64,000 bases of DNA from Maritalea mobilis (lineage in GTDB: Bacteria; Pseudomonadota; Alphaproteobacteria; Rhizobiales; Devosiaceae). A program made the position numbers and the translations under genes. The stretch is taken from the NCBI RefSeq assembly GCF_004363175.1, contig NZ_SNYR01000002.1:496001-560000 (forward strand). Reading direction: 5' to 3'. Shown one piece after another: positions 34,947 through 44,098 of this stretch. Position 1 is the first letter of the stretch. Every line of letters starts with the position of its first letter. The notes beneath the pieces were generated by a model. It saw only the letters and a list, made by a program, of their open reading frames with translations. It had not been told where the DNA came from and did no database searches.

Positions 34947-35411
34947 ATGGCACGCAAGATATTTATCTGGATCATTTTTTATCTGGCCACCATTGTGGCT
35001 GCGAGTAGCGCAGCGCTTTGGGAGATACAATCTTATTACTTCGCGTTGGAGCAGCCGTTTTTTGCGCCGCCTGCGTGGTTATTTGGTCCGGTTTGGACGA
35101 TCCTTTACATCTTTATCGCCACCATCGCTTATCGCATTGTGATGGCACCGCAGAGCCATCTTAAGCCGGTATTGATTGCGCTTTGGACGTTGCAATTTGC
35201 GTTGAACACCATCTGGACGCCTAGTTTCTTTGGGGCGCAGAATTTGGGTATTGCGCTTATTTACATCAGCGCGCTCGATATTGTGGTGCTGGGCACCATG
35301 TATTTGCTGTGGTCGCGTGACCGGATCAGCTTCTGGCTGGCGGCGCCTTACATGGCCTGGATTGGCTTTGCCACGGCGCTTAATGCTGGCTTTTTCATCT
35401 TGAACGGTTAG
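34947..35411 (+). CDS. tspO: TspO/MBR family tryptophan-rich membrane protein
   Basis: 154 residues and five membrane helices, with the family motifs PPAWLFGPVWTILY (near residue 41), LQFALNTIWTPSFFG and the C-terminal PYMAWIGFATALNAGFF. TspO binds porphyrins and other tetrapyrroles and in alphaproteobacteria modulates pigment and haem genes. It lies 1.1 kb from hemA (5-aminolevulinate synthase), which is suggestive. It ends in a strong terminator. Confidence 0.93.
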   Translation: MARKIFIWIIFYLATIVAASSAALWEIQSYYFALEQPFFAPPAWLFGPVWTILYIFIATIAYRIVMAPQSHLKPVLIALWTLQFALNTIWTPSFFGAQNLGIALIYISALDIVVLGTMYLLWSRDRISFWLAAPYMAWIGFATALNAGFFILNG

Positions 35412-35431
35412 ACATCCTCCCTCCTCACCTC

Positions 35432-35461
35432 ATGGCCCGCTGGTTGGCGGGCCATTTTTTT
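35432..35461 (+). terminator. Intrinsic terminator after tspO
   Basis: ATGGCCCGC (35432-35440) pairs with GCGGGCCAT (35447-35455) around a 6-nt loop, running straight into a seven-T tract to 35461. Confidence 0.92.
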
Positions 35462-35532
35462 GCCTTCCGCCCGATTGTTGACTTTTAAAAATTAAAGTAA
35501 TAGTTGAATTTCGAGCCTTTAGGGAGTGCACC

Positions 35533-36066
35533 ATGTCGCCGCGCGCAATTTCAACTTTAGCCCGTTCACTGTCCATTTTTCTGGTGATCGCCTCTGTGCT
35601 GATCCCGGCCATGATTTTTGCCTTTGTCACCTTTGGCGACTCGCTCGAACTGTCTTTGCTTGGCAATGCAGATGTTGAGCTGCAAAAAGATGATTTCACC
35701 CCGGTGATGCGCGCGATTTTGGGACTGTTTGCCATTGGTTATCTCACCCCCCTTCTGGTGGGCTTTATGGGATTGAAGCAAACATTTGACGAAGCGGCGC
35801 AGGCGCGCTGGCTTTCAGAAAAGTCCGTTGCTGGCTTTCAGCGCTTTGCATGGGCCAATCTAGCGCTGATATGCTATGAAGTGTTTGGTGGTGCATTTTT
35901 GGTCACCTATATCCGCTTGCAGCAGATTCCCAACCAGATCTCATTTATGTTTGGGTTGACCACAGAGTTTTTCACCGCTTTGTTTATTGCCTTGGCGATT
36001 CTGGTTGTGGCGCACATTTTTGCTGCTGGCAAAACCGCTTATGAAGAGAACCAATCATTTGTTTAG
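35533..36066 (+). CDS. DUF2975-like four-helix membrane protein
   Basis: 177 residues with four membrane segments (residues about 14-35, 65-88, 107-130 and 145-168), matching the DUF2975 pattern. In many bacteria this protein is encoded just before a small XRE-type regulator of the YozG type, as here (the regulator starts nine bases after its stop). The pair may act as a membrane sensor with its DNA-binding partner, but no mechanism is established. The ribosome site GGAG is good. Confidence 0.78.
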   Translation: MSPRAISTLARSLSIFLVIASVLIPAMIFAFVTFGDSLELSLLGNADVELQKDDFTPVMRAILGLFAIGYLTPLLVGFMGLKQTFDEAAQARWLSEKSVAGFQRFAWANLALICYEVFGGAFLVTYIRLQQIPNQISFMFGLTTEFFTALFIALAILVVAHIFAAGKTAYEENQSFV

Positions 36067-36075
36067 GCCCGCTTT

Positions 36076-36294
36076 ATGCCCATTGTCGTAAATCTTGATG
36101 TGATGCTGGCCAAGCGAAAAATGCGCCTTAAAACATTGTCTGAGCGGGTGGAACTGACCGAACAGAATCTCTCCATGATCAAAACGGGCAAAGCCAAGGG
36201 CATGCGCTTTGAAACATTGGCGAAAATTTGTGACGTGCTGGAGTGTCAGCCGGGTGATTTGTTGGAATATGTGCCCGAATCTGAGGATGAATAG
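36076..36294 (+). CDS. Small XRE-family (Cro/CI-type) transcriptional regulator, YozG-like
   Basis: 72 residues forming a single helix-turn-helix domain: MLAKRKMRLKTLSERVELTEQNLSMIKTGKAKGMRFETLAKICDVLECQPGDLLEYV (given in part) is the typical YozG-type pattern. There is no sensor domain, so control is likely through the adjacent DUF2975 protein or amount. Its own promoter region is the upstream membrane gene; the ribosome site is weak, suggesting coupling. Confidence 0.88.
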   Translation: MPIVVNLDVMLAKRKMRLKTLSERVELTEQNLSMIKTGKAKGMRFETLAKICDVLECQPGDLLEYVPESEDE

Positions 36295-36419
36295 CGCTTT
36301 CCCTCACATCTATTTGATGGATTAGGCCCCGGAAATTGCTGGTTTTTAGCCAAAATCAATTGCAATCGTTAACGGGTTCGCGTTATTGCATATATGGTCG
36401 CGAAAAAATATCTCATCAA

Positions 36420-36433
36420 TTGACCTGCGTCAT
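36420..36433. promoter_or_regulatory. Possible FNR/FixK-type box upstream of hemA
   Basis: TTGA-N6-TCAT at 36420-36433 matches the FNR/FixK consensus TTGA-N6-TCAA in seven of eight positions. It is 89 bases before the hemA start. In Rhodobacter hemA is FnrL-controlled, so the location makes sense; binding is inferred. Confidence 0.4.
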
Positions 36434-36521
36434 GTTGCCGGATCGCTTGCATGATAATTTGCGGCTAAGTTGGCCTTGTGAATAAGGGCCGACACGGGCA
36501 TGAGAAATAGGGGACGAGTTG

Positions 36522-37802
36522 ATGGATTATCGCGGACTTTTTGAAGACGCCATCGACACACTACGTCGTGAAAAACGCTATCGAGTATTTGCTGATTTGG
36601 AACGGGTTGCGGGCAAGTTTCCGCGGGCGGTGTTCCGCGATGCGGCAGACAATGCGCGGGAAATCACGATTTGGTGCTCCAACGATTATTTGGGCATGGG
36701 CCAAAATGATAAAGTGATCACCGCTATGCAGGAAACTGCAGGCAAGCTCGGCGCTGGCGCCGGTGGCACCCGCAATATTTCTGGCACAAACCGCCCGCTG
36801 GTTGAGCTTGAGCGTTCGCTCGCTGACCTACACAAAAAAGAAGCGGCTTTGGTGTTCACCTCCGGTTTTGTGTCCAACGAAGCGGCGATTTCGACCATTG
36901 CGCGACTGATCCCGAATTGCCTAGTGCTTTCTGACCAGTTGAACCACGCCTCCATGATTGCTGGTGTGCGCCAGTCTGGCATGGAGAAGAAAATTTTCCG
37001 CCACAACGATATGGCCCATTTGCGCGAATTGTTGGAAGCGGCGGGCAAAGATCGTCCGAAATTAATCGTGTTCGAATCAGTTTATTCTATGGATGGCGAT
37101 GTTGCGCCGATCGAGCAGATTGCCGATCTTGCAGAAGAGTTTAACGCTCTCACCTATATTGATGAAGTGCATGCGGTTGGCATGTATGGCCCCCGCGGCG
37201 CAGGCATTTGCGAACGCGAAGGCTTAATGGACCGCATTGATATTATTGAAGGCACCATGGCCAAAGCTTTTGGCGTGATGGGCGGCTATATTACTGCGAG
37301 CCAGCCGATTGTGGATGCCGTGCGTTCTTATGCGTCTGAATTTATCTTTACCACTGCTTTGCCCCCTGCACTTTGCGCGGCAGCACGTGCCTCAATTGAT
37401 CATTTAAAGCAATCCAGTGTTGAACGCGAAGGCCAGCAACGCCAGGCGCAGCGGACAAAAGAGATTTTGACCGAAGCAGGCCTGCCGGTGATGCCAACTG
37501 AAACACATATTGTGCCACTGATTGTGGGCGAAGCACGCGGCTGCAAAGCGGCAAGCGATATGCTTTTGGAAAAGCACAATATCTATATTCAGCCGATCAA
37601 CTACCCAACTGTGCCGAAAGACACAGAGCGGCTGCGGATCACCCCAACACCGTTGCACAATGATGAGATGATCTTTGAATTGCGCGATGCCTTGTTGCAG
37701 GTTTGGGATGTGCTTGGTTTGCCGAAAAACATCGACACCTCACAATTGACTGCCCAAGCGCTCAATTCAGGTGATTTGGTGCTGCCAACTATTGGTGGCT
37801 AA
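36522..37802 (+). CDS. hemA: 5-aminolevulinate synthase
   Basis: A 426-residue pyridoxal-phosphate enzyme that condenses glycine and succinyl-CoA to 5-aminolevulinate, the first step of haem and tetrapyrrole synthesis by the C4 route of alphaproteobacteria. Visible motifs: [46 protein letters not shown] and the PLP Lys in [13 protein letters not shown] (GTLGKAFG in most relatives). The start is the ATG at 36522; the frame from the TTG three bases earlier adds one residue. Confidence 0.97.
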   Translation: MDYRGLFEDAIDTLRREKRYRVFADLERVAGKFPRAVFRDAADNAREITIWCSNDYLGMGQNDKVITAMQETAGKLGAGAGGTRNISGTNRPLVELERSLADLHKKEAALVFTSGFVSNEAAISTIARLIPNCLVLSDQLNHASMIAGVRQSGMEKKIFRHNDMAHLRELLEAAGKDRPKLIVFESVYSMDGDVAPIEQIADLAEEFNALTYIDEVHAVGMYGPRGAGICEREGLMDRIDIIEGTMAKAFGVMGGYITASQPIVDAVRSYASEFIFTTALPPALCAAARASIDHLKQSSVEREGQQRQAQRTKEILTEAGLPVMPTETHIVPLIVGEARGCKAASDMLLEKHNIYIQPINYPTVPKDTERLRITPTPLHNDEMIFELRDALLQVWDVLGLPKNIDTSQLTAQALNSGDLVLPTIGG

Positions 37803-37806
37803 GCCT

Positions 37807-38220
37807 TTATTCTCGCGCAGACGCACTAAGCGCCTTTAACACAGACATGGTTTGTGCCGTTTTCTCAACCGGCACAAACAAATGGTCATGGTAAAATGCC
37901 GAGACCACATTGGAGCTGATCCCATTCAGGGTGAGCGCGGTCGAGATCGCATCCAAAAATCCAACAGCTTCTAAAGCCGAGTGAATTTGCAGCGTGATGC
38001 GCTGGCAGCGAAATGTTGTGTCATAGCCTTCTGCATCCGTTTCTTTGAGGATGTAGGTCGCCCCCTCCTCCTCATCAAAGCGCATCAACGCCTTGTCTTC
38101 CAGCGCTGCATCACGCGCTTTAAGGCTGAGGAAAACCCAAATCTGTTCATCCAATTGCGGCGTCATTTCTGCCAGCAATTTGTTGAGGTCGGTTTCGCCA
38201 TTGGTGGATTGATCGGACAT
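37807..38220 (-). CDS. ACT-domain protein (ACT_3/DUF2241 family)
   Basis: 137 residues with two ACT-like halves: LAEMTPQLDEQIWVFLSL, a strand/helix pattern through LNGISSNVVSAFYHDHLFVPVEKTAQTMSVL. ACT domains sense amino acids, but this small family stands alone and its ligand is unknown. The start is MSDQST at 38220, backed by a strong GGAGG site; the longer frame from 38319 is unlikely. Convergent with hemA. Confidence 0.85.
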   Translation of the reverse strand: MSDQSTNGETDLNKLLAEMTPQLDEQIWVFLSLKARDAALEDKALMRFDEEEGATYILKETDAEGYDTTFRCQRITLQIHSALEAVGFLDAISTALTLNGISSNVVSAFYHDHLFVPVEKTAQTMSVLKALSASARE

Positions 38221-38320
38221 GATACCTCCGCTTTCAATTGGGTCAGGTCGTCCTGAAGGAAAGTTCAGCGGTGGGTCGTCCCACAGAGCGAACTTTAAAA
38301 CACTATGTCGAAAGCGCAAG

Positions 38321-38350
38321 AAAAAAGGGCGGCCCTTTAACAGGACCGCC
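38321..38350 (-). terminator. Intrinsic terminator after the FixJ-type regulator
   Basis: On the minus strand GGCGGTCC pairs with GGGCCGCC (38350-38343 with 38335-38328, one G-T wobble) around a 7-nt loop, followed by a C and six T. It lies 28 bases past the regulator stop. Confidence 0.85.
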
Positions 38351-38378
38351 AGTTGAGATCAGTCGAGAGGAAGCAAGA

Positions 38379-39017
38379 TCAACTGGTCAAGACAATGCGC
38401 ACCAAATCGGCTGTGTTGCGTGCGCCTAGTTTTTGCATCACCCGTGCGCGATGCACTTCGATGGTTCGGGGGGAAATGCCGAGTTCGCGGCCAGCCTCTT
38501 TGTTGGATTGGCCATTGGTGATCAATTGCAGCACCTCGCGCTCCCGCGGGGTGAGTTGGCTAAAGCCACGCACTTCAACTGGTCGATGGGAGCCAGATTG
38601 CACCGCGCCAATATGCACATTGCGTTGAAGCGCCTGGCGCACGGACCGGACCAAATGTTCAGTGTCGATGGGTTTAGTGATCACATCAGCTGCCCCCACC
38701 TTCATCGCGTCAACCGCACCGCCGATATTTTGTGATTCCGTCAGCATAAAAATGGGTGCGCCCGTGCGCATATTTTTGAATCGGGTTACTGTGGGCAGGC
38801 TATCCTCTCCGCCCACTTGCATATTGATGATCACCACATCAGGTATTTTGCGTTCAATGGAGGCCAGAAACTCCGAAATTGAGGTGGAGGCGCTGGTTTG
38901 AAACCCTTCAAGCCGGAATAAAACACCAAGTGCTTCGCAGGTGGCATTGTCTTCATCAACAATCTTCACCAACAGGTCGCGATTAAGGGCATTATGATAA
39001 TAGATATTGCTGGTCAT
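38379..39017 (-). CDS. FixJ/LuxR-type response regulator lacking the phospho-acceptor Asp
   Basis: A 212-residue protein with a receiver domain and a C-terminal LuxR helix-turn-helix (SQLTPREREVLQLITNGQSNKEAGRELGISPRTIEVHR, in part). The acidic pair (D21, E22, D23), switch Thr93 and Lys115 of a receiver are present, but the phosphorylation site reads VVIINMQVGG: Asn65 replaces the Asp. It may therefore act without phosphorylation, by dimerisation, ligand binding or partner contact. It is divergent from a hybrid histidine kinase with a normal receiver. Ribosome site is TAGGA close to the ATG. Confidence 0.9.
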   Translation of the reverse strand: MTSNIYYHNALNRDLLVKIVDEDNATCEALGVLFRLEGFQTSASTSISEFLASIERKIPDVVIINMQVGGEDSLPTVTRFKNMRTGAPIFMLTESQNIGGAVDAMKVGAADVITKPIDTEHLVRSVRQALQRNVHIGAVQSGSHRPVEVRGFSQLTPREREVLQLITNGQSNKEAGRELGISPRTIEVHRARVMQKLGARNTADLVRIVLTS

Positions 39018-39380
39018 ATTCCTAGTCTCCTAGGAAAAAATACTTGTTTAGGCGGAGCTGGTTGCAGCGCAAACATGTTAAACTCCAATTTGGTTTTAAG
39101 TATAGCTTCAATGCTTTAAAATGCGAAACACTGCCATATCCGTAATTATGCTTGGGGTGCGCATAATAACCAGTCCGACAAATTTCTTAGGTAAATTTTC
39201 TTAGGTACTAACCCGTATATCCTGAATTATTTCCTTTATAGGTTTATTTTCCTATATCGAATAACACAACCTTTAATTGTGCGCAAGCTTATTATCTACT
39301 GTTCTAAAACGCCCGGTTGAACGGGCTTTGCGGAAAGTGTGGAATTGGATATAGATTGAGCAAAGAGCTTGGGAGTGAGC
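39018..39380. promoter_or_regulatory. Divergent control region between the regulator and its kinase neighbour
   Basis: This 363-base, A+T-rich stretch separates two divergent two-component genes and must hold both promoters. It contains an 11-bp direct repeat, TTTCTTAGGTA, at 39183-39193 and 39197-39207, a 14-bp period. Related TCCTAGG and CCTATAT elements lie at about 39026-39032 and 39252-39258. The repeats may be regulator-binding sites. Confidence 0.4.
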
Positions 39381-40976
39381 ATGGCCGACCAAAAGAATCA
39401 CAAATGTGACGAATCCGCTTTGCGAATGGCGGTTGAACATTTGGGCCAAGGCATTGCCGTGTTCAATCAGGCGCGTCAGCTTGATGTGTCTAACGATCAA
39501 TTTCAGCTTATTTTGGATTTGCCGCCTGCCCTTTGTGAAGCGGGCACCCATTTGGTTGATATTGTGCGGCATTTGGCAGAGCGCGGCGATTTTGGCGACG
39601 GCGACATCGGCCAATTGGCCCAAAGCCGATTGGATGACATTGAGCAAAACACGTCTGGCCTATTAGAACGCACCGGGCCGAATGGGCAATATTTGGAAGT
39701 GCGCACCCATCGCCTGCCCAATGGCGGACTGGTGATCAGCTATAACGATATTTCTGCTCGTTTTGAGGCCGAGCGCGCACTTGCGCAGGTCAATCAAAGC
39801 CTTGAAAAGCGGGTGCAAGAGCGCACAAAGGCCCTCACCCATTTGAATACGGAATTGGAACGGGCGCGGGCCAAAGCCGATGCCGCCAATTTGGACAAAA
39901 CCCGATTTTTGGCCGCAGCAAGCCATGATTTGCTGCAACCGCTCAATGCGGCACGGCTCTATACCTCCACTATGGTGGAGCGCGCGCATGGCACCGATTT
40001 GGCGCGATTGGCCACCAATGTTGATGATGCTTTGGTGGCGGTGGAAGACATTATGTCGGCCCTGTTGGATATATCACGTGTCGATAGTGGCGCCATTAAG
40101 CCTGCCATTTCCACCTTCTCCATCCGCGAACTTTTGAAAAAGGTGAAGGTAGAGTTTGAACCCGCCGCCACGGCTAAGAATATTCAATTGCGCCTTGTAG
40201 GCGCGGATGCCCTGGTGAGCACAGATCGCCGCATGGTGGCGCGGGTGCTGCAAAATCTCGTTTCCAACGCGGTGAAATATACGGCTGAGGGCGGCGCGGT
40301 GTTGGTGGGCTGCCGTAAGCGCGGACGGCGGCTTCGGCTTGATGTGATTGATAATGGCATCGGCATTGATAAAGACCAGCACTCGCTGATTTTTACTGAG
40401 TTTTCACGGCTGGAGCCTGGCGCCCGCATTGCACAAGGCTTGGGCCTAGGACTCTCAATCGTGCAGCGATTTGGCCAAGCGCTAAATTTGGATGTTGAGG
40501 TGGATAGCGTGCCGGGGCGTGGGTCCCGCTTTTCGATTTATCTACCGCCATCCGCCGATGCAGCACCGCCACCACCCGCGGCAGCGCCTGCACCGCCGCC
40601 CAACGCTTCAATGGCAGGCAAGCAAATTTTGTGCGTTGATAATGAACGCGACATTTTGGATGCGATGCAGGCTTTGCTAGATGGTTGGGGCTGCGATGTG
40701 CGCATGGCACGGTCGCTGAAAGAGATTTCGCAAAAGAACCTTTTGGAAGGTTGGGTGCCCGACATTGTGTTGATGGATTACCACCTTGATCAATCCTCCG
40801 GCCTTGATGCGATCCAATGGTTGCGGCAAACGGTGGGTGGCCATTTGCCTGCCATTCTGATCACCGCTGATCGCAGCGCACAGGTGCAAAATTTGGCAGA
40901 AGAGCGCAATGTTTCTGTGCTGCCCAAACCGCTCAAGCCTGCGGCCCTGCGCGCTTTGATGTCGCGCCTAACCTGA
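39381..40976 (+). CDS. PAS-domain hybrid sensor histidine kinase with C-terminal receiver
   Basis: 531 residues: an N-terminal PAS-type domain (residues about 10-125), a coiled coil, a HisKA box with His182 (AAASHDLLQPLNAARLY), an HATPase domain (LVSNAVKYTAEGG, VIDNGIGID, GLGLGLSIV), a Pro/Ala linker and a receiver domain with Asp466 (DIVLMDYHLD). No membrane segment, so it senses a cytoplasmic signal. It follows the family of soluble PAS kinases that pair with LuxR-type regulators. The start at 39381 is backed by GGGAG five bases upstream; a TTG at 39369 is less likely. Confidence 0.92.
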   Translation: MADQKNHKCDESALRMAVEHLGQGIAVFNQARQLDVSNDQFQLILDLPPALCEAGTHLVDIVRHLAERGDFGDGDIGQLAQSRLDDIEQNTSGLLERTGPNGQYLEVRTHRLPNGGLVISYNDISARFEAERALAQVNQSLEKRVQERTKALTHLNTELERARAKADAANLDKTRFLAAASHDLLQPLNAARLYTSTMVERAHGTDLARLATNVDDALVAVEDIMSALLDISRVDSGAIKPAISTFSIRELLKKVKVEFEPAATAKNIQLRLVGADALVSTDRRMVARVLQNLVSNAVKYTAEGGAVLVGCRKRGRRLRLDVIDNGIGIDKDQHSLIFTEFSRLEPGARIAQGLGLGLSIVQRFGQALNLDVEVDSVPGRGSRFSIYLPPSADAAPPPPAAAPAPPPNASMAGKQILCVDNERDILDAMQALLDGWGCDVRMARSLKEISQKNLLEGWVPDIVLMDYHLDQSSGLDAIQWLRQTVGGHLPAILITADRSAQVQNLAEERNVSVLPKPLKPAALRALMSRLT

Positions 40977-40986
40977 GGCGAGTACC

Positions 40987-41352
40987 ATGGCGGATTGGGT
41001 CTTTCTTACTTGCTATGCGCTGATGATCGGCCATGAGCTAGATGCGATACAGCAAAAGGAATGGCGCATTTTTCCCGGCACCAATCTGCTGCCCGACCAG
41101 ATGGGCTTTCAAGTGTTTACCGTGCTTCATGTACCACTATTTGTGCTGCTGAACTGGCTGTTTTTCCTCGCCAGCGCTGAAGTGATGGCAAAGGCCAAAA
41201 TAGGCTTTGCCATATTTGCCATTTTGCACATTGGTGCCCATTGGCTTTATCGCCATCATCAGGAATATCGCTTTCACAGCCCGCTTTCCAAATTCCTCAT
41301 TTGGGCACCGGGCTGCTTTGGCTTGATCTATTTGGCGCTCACCATATTTTAG
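40987..41352 (+). CDS. Small four-helix membrane protein, DUF6713-like
   Basis: 121 residues with four hydrophobic segments and conserved-looking polar residues (GHELDAIQQKEW, LHVPLF, ILHIGAHWLYRHHQEY). It resembles the DUF6713 family of small membrane proteins with conserved His and Asp/Glu. Function unknown. It starts ten bases after the kinase stop, so it may share its transcript. Confidence 0.75.
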   Translation: MADWVFLTCYALMIGHELDAIQQKEWRIFPGTNLLPDQMGFQVFTVLHVPLFVLLNWLFFLASAEVMAKAKIGFAIFAILHIGAHWLYRHHQEYRFHSPLSKFLIWAPGCFGLIYLALTIF

Positions 41353-44051
41353 CTTGCGCCTTCGGCTTCCTCTTTGGATTTAAAGCTCACCTGCAACAGC
41401 CAATAGATCGCGGCAAGGGAAAAGCCCAACAGCACCATGATGGTGGCGCGGGCAATGCCTTCCATGCCGGAAGTATCGACCAAGAACACTTTGGCAGCGG
41501 TACATCCCGCGAAGATCAGGCCCATCCGTTTCAAGTTTTCGCTTTTCTTCCAAACCGCCTGGCCAATGAAGAAGAATGTCAGCCCCATCAACATGACTGT
41601 GTAAGTGTAAAGCTCGCCGGTGACAAAACCACGCTCGAGACTGATCAGATTTCCGTGCCAGAAATGGCGCACTTCTTGGATCATCACAAACAACGCCAAC
41701 GCGGTTAGCGGATAATGAGCGGGCACTTTTTCGCGCCATTCTTCATCGGCCACAAGCCGATAAAGCCCCCAAATGACCAGCATAGGTAAGCCATAGGCCA
41801 GCATGATACTGTCGAGCGGGAATGGGCCGACAATGCGCTCGTTGGCGAACAATGGCGCATATATAATCGCACCGAACATGTTTGCGCCGCTGATCACCGC
41901 ATAAAAAATCGCCATGCCATAGCGGATTTTTTGGAAGATGCCTTCGCTCACCCGCGCATATGCAACTTGTGATCCAGCCAAGATGATTGCTGCGCACGCC
42001 ATTAGGCTTAGGCTGAAATGGCTAAAGGCGTCTGGTTCTGGCTGCAACAATTTCAGGATGAAGCCCGCCACAATCAGAGCGATCAGGAATAGGCCATAGC
42101 TTTCATAGCCGATGCGATATTTGCTTTGGCGTGCGATGGCATAGCCTGCGGCGCAAAGGGCCAGCAGCGACAGCAATGCGATCAACATTTGCCCTATGCT
42201 CGCCTGCCACAGCAATTGTGGATACAGCACCGTTACCGCGGTGACCAATGAGATGCCGACAAAGCCATTCGCCAGATAGCGCGAGAATTTGAATTCGAAG
42301 CGCAGCGCCAAGCCCATAAGGGTATGCGACAGTCCGGCCACGATATGCGGCAGCCATTCGACTTCCACGCGGCTGGCCAACATTGAAAAGGCGATCACAT
42401 GGGCAGCGATGGCGAACATATCCGCGCCAAATTTAGCACTTTGTGTTTTGCGCGCCAGCAAAGCGGCCATGCCCGCAATGTATGTCATGCTGAGCAACAT
42501 CAGTGCCAGCAATTCACCTTGATCAGACAAAAGGCCTTCGCGCTGCAAATTGGTAAGCTGCAACATCACGAATAGCGTGGGGAACAGGGCAGCAATCACC
42601 ATCCAATATTTTGGGCGCACAGACGTTGGCGCACGCACAAAGGCAGCTGCGAAATAGAAAATTGCGGGCAGAATAATCAAGAACAGATTTGCCGCGCTCG
42701 CCGCGCCAAAGGCCTGTTCAAAGATATAGCTTTGACCCTCATCTGCAATCACGACCAACAAGGCAAAGCCAACAATAGAGGCAAGCTGATCGAGATTTTG
42801 CGCGCGGGCGCACATGTAAATGGCGAAGAACGCGAACAGGATCAAAACAGAGGATTGCGCAACACTTTCGATCTGCCCATTGATCGGCAGATAGGCCATA
42901 AACAACATGCTGATGCCTGCGCCTAACACCGCCAAGACAGTGGGGTAGGATGTTGAGAGATTTTGCAAGTTCGGCACATTCAGCATCGATGTATCTTCGC
43001 ATTTAGGCGGCAAATTGAATGCTGGGATGCCGATCAATGAAAGTGCAATAACGCCCAAATAAATGGATAGCCAAAGCCCAGCACCATCTAGGGTGAGCAG
43101 CGGCACAGTCCACATCAGGGCCAGCCCCGTGGCGAAGGCGGAAAGCCAAATCCATTTTTGCACGCGCTCCACGAGAAGCGCAGCCAAGAATACGCCTAAA
43201 AGATAGATGATCATGGTGGGCGATAGAGTGCCGCCGCTCACGAGCAAGGGCGACACAAACGCGCCCAACACGCCAATCACAGACACAATTGGCCCGAAGC
43301 GCAGGCCCAAGCCAATGGCGGCAACCGCCACCCCTGCTATCGAAGCAAAGGCCAGCAAGCCTTGGGTGTAGCCATAAAGCATGTGCGTGGCCAAGGCCGT
43401 GCCAAACAATATGGCAAGTGCCGCCCCGGCAAAGGCTGCGGGTACGGAATAAAATCCGTGCAGTTCTGCAAATGGTTTTGAGCGCAAATGGTTGGCAAAT
43501 GCCAACAGGCCAAAGCCGAACAGGGTGGCGATGCCCAACCGCACGCTTGGCGGAATAAGATTGTTCTCAATGCTATATTGAATGAAATAAAGCCCGCCGA
43601 GTGCCAGCGATAGTGCGGCCAGCCAAATCACCCAATTGGCTTTGAAGTTTGCAAGCGCGCGATCGAAAAAGCTTGGCCCCTTTTTCTCGGGTGCTTTTTT
43701 CGCTGCAGGTTGCTCAACCTTGCTTTCTTGCTTGGCCATGCCCGCTGGCATGGGCCGCTGATATGGGGCGGCGGCTGGCTCTGGCTTCTCCTCCTGTGCC
43801 TGAACTGGCGGCGCGGCATTCTGCCAAGAGCTATCTTCTTCGGCTTCCGGCTCCTCGCGCTCAGCGACAAATTCTGCCTCTGCTTCTGTTGGCGCCACGC
43901 CTGCTTTTTTGAGAAGACTAATCTCAATCTCGTGCCGCTGAACAAGCTGCTTTAAAGATTTGATCTCACGTTCATTTTGTTTTGAACGAACATGGCTAAA
44001 AATAATGATCAGAAAGCCGACGAGGAAAAGAAGCTCAAACATAAAAACCAT
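41349..44051 (-). CDS. Large DUF2339 polytopic membrane protein
   Basis: A 900-residue protein with a first membrane segment (residues about 5-21), a coiled-coil/linker region rich in Glu, Ala and Lys (residues about 25-115), then some twenty or more membrane helices to the end, as in the DUF2339 family. Family function is unknown; an envelope role is often guessed. The start is uncertain: ATG 44051 and ATG 44042 both lack a clear ribosome site, and a hairpin overlaps the first ATG. The 3' end overlaps the preceding gene's last bases on the other strand. Confidence 0.85.
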   Translation of the reverse strand: MVFMFELLFLVGFLIIIFSHVRSKQNEREIKSLKQLVQRHEIEISLLKKAGVAPTEAEAEFVAEREEPEAEEDSSWQNAAPPVQAQEEKPEPAAAPYQRPMPAGMAKQESKVEQPAAKKAPEKKGPSFFDRALANFKANWVIWLAALSLALGGLYFIQYSIENNLIPPSVRLGIATLFGFGLLAFANHLRSKPFAELHGFYSVPAAFAGAALAILFGTALATHMLYGYTQGLLAFASIAGVAVAAIGLGLRFGPIVSVIGVLGAFVSPLLVSGGTLSPTMIIYLLGVFLAALLVERVQKWIWLSAFATGLALMWTVPLLTLDGAGLWLSIYLGVIALSLIGIPAFNLPPKCEDTSMLNVPNLQNLSTSYPTVLAVLGAGISMLFMAYLPINGQIESVAQSSVLILFAFFAIYMCARAQNLDQLASIVGFALLVVIADEGQSYIFEQAFGAASAANLFLIILPAIFYFAAAFVRAPTSVRPKYWMVIAALFPTLFVMLQLTNLQREGLLSDQGELLALMLLSMTYIAGMAALLARKTQSAKFGADMFAIAAHVIAFSMLASRVEVEWLPHIVAGLSHTLMGLALRFEFKFSRYLANGFVGISLVTAVTVLYPQLLWQASIGQMLIALLSLLALCAAGYAIARQSKYRIGYESYGLFLIALIVAGFILKLLQPEPDAFSHFSLSLMACAAIILAGSQVAYARVSEGIFQKIRYGMAIFYAVISGANMFGAIIYAPLFANERIVGPFPLDSIMLAYGLPMLVIWGLYRLVADEEWREKVPAHYPLTALALFVMIQEVRHFWHGNLISLERGFVTGELYTYTVMLMGLTFFFIGQAVWKKSENLKRMGLIFAGCTAAKVFLVDTSGMEGIARATIMVLLGFSLAAIYWLLQVSFKSKEEAEGAS

Positions 44052-44072
44052 AGCGCTAATAAACTAGCGCTA
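44051..44072. repeat. Two copies of a palindromic octamer forming a hairpin at the DUF2339 start
   Basis: TAGCGCTA occurs at 44051-44058 and 44065-44072, six bases apart. Each copy is self-complementary, so the two can pair as an 8-bp stem. On the minus strand the hairpin follows the ABM gene by 26 bases and is trailed by TGGTTTTT, so it could be a terminator, or it could hide the DUF2339 start codon. Confidence 0.55.
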
Positions 44073-44098
44073 TAGCTGCCAAGCTTTTGCCTTCAGAG

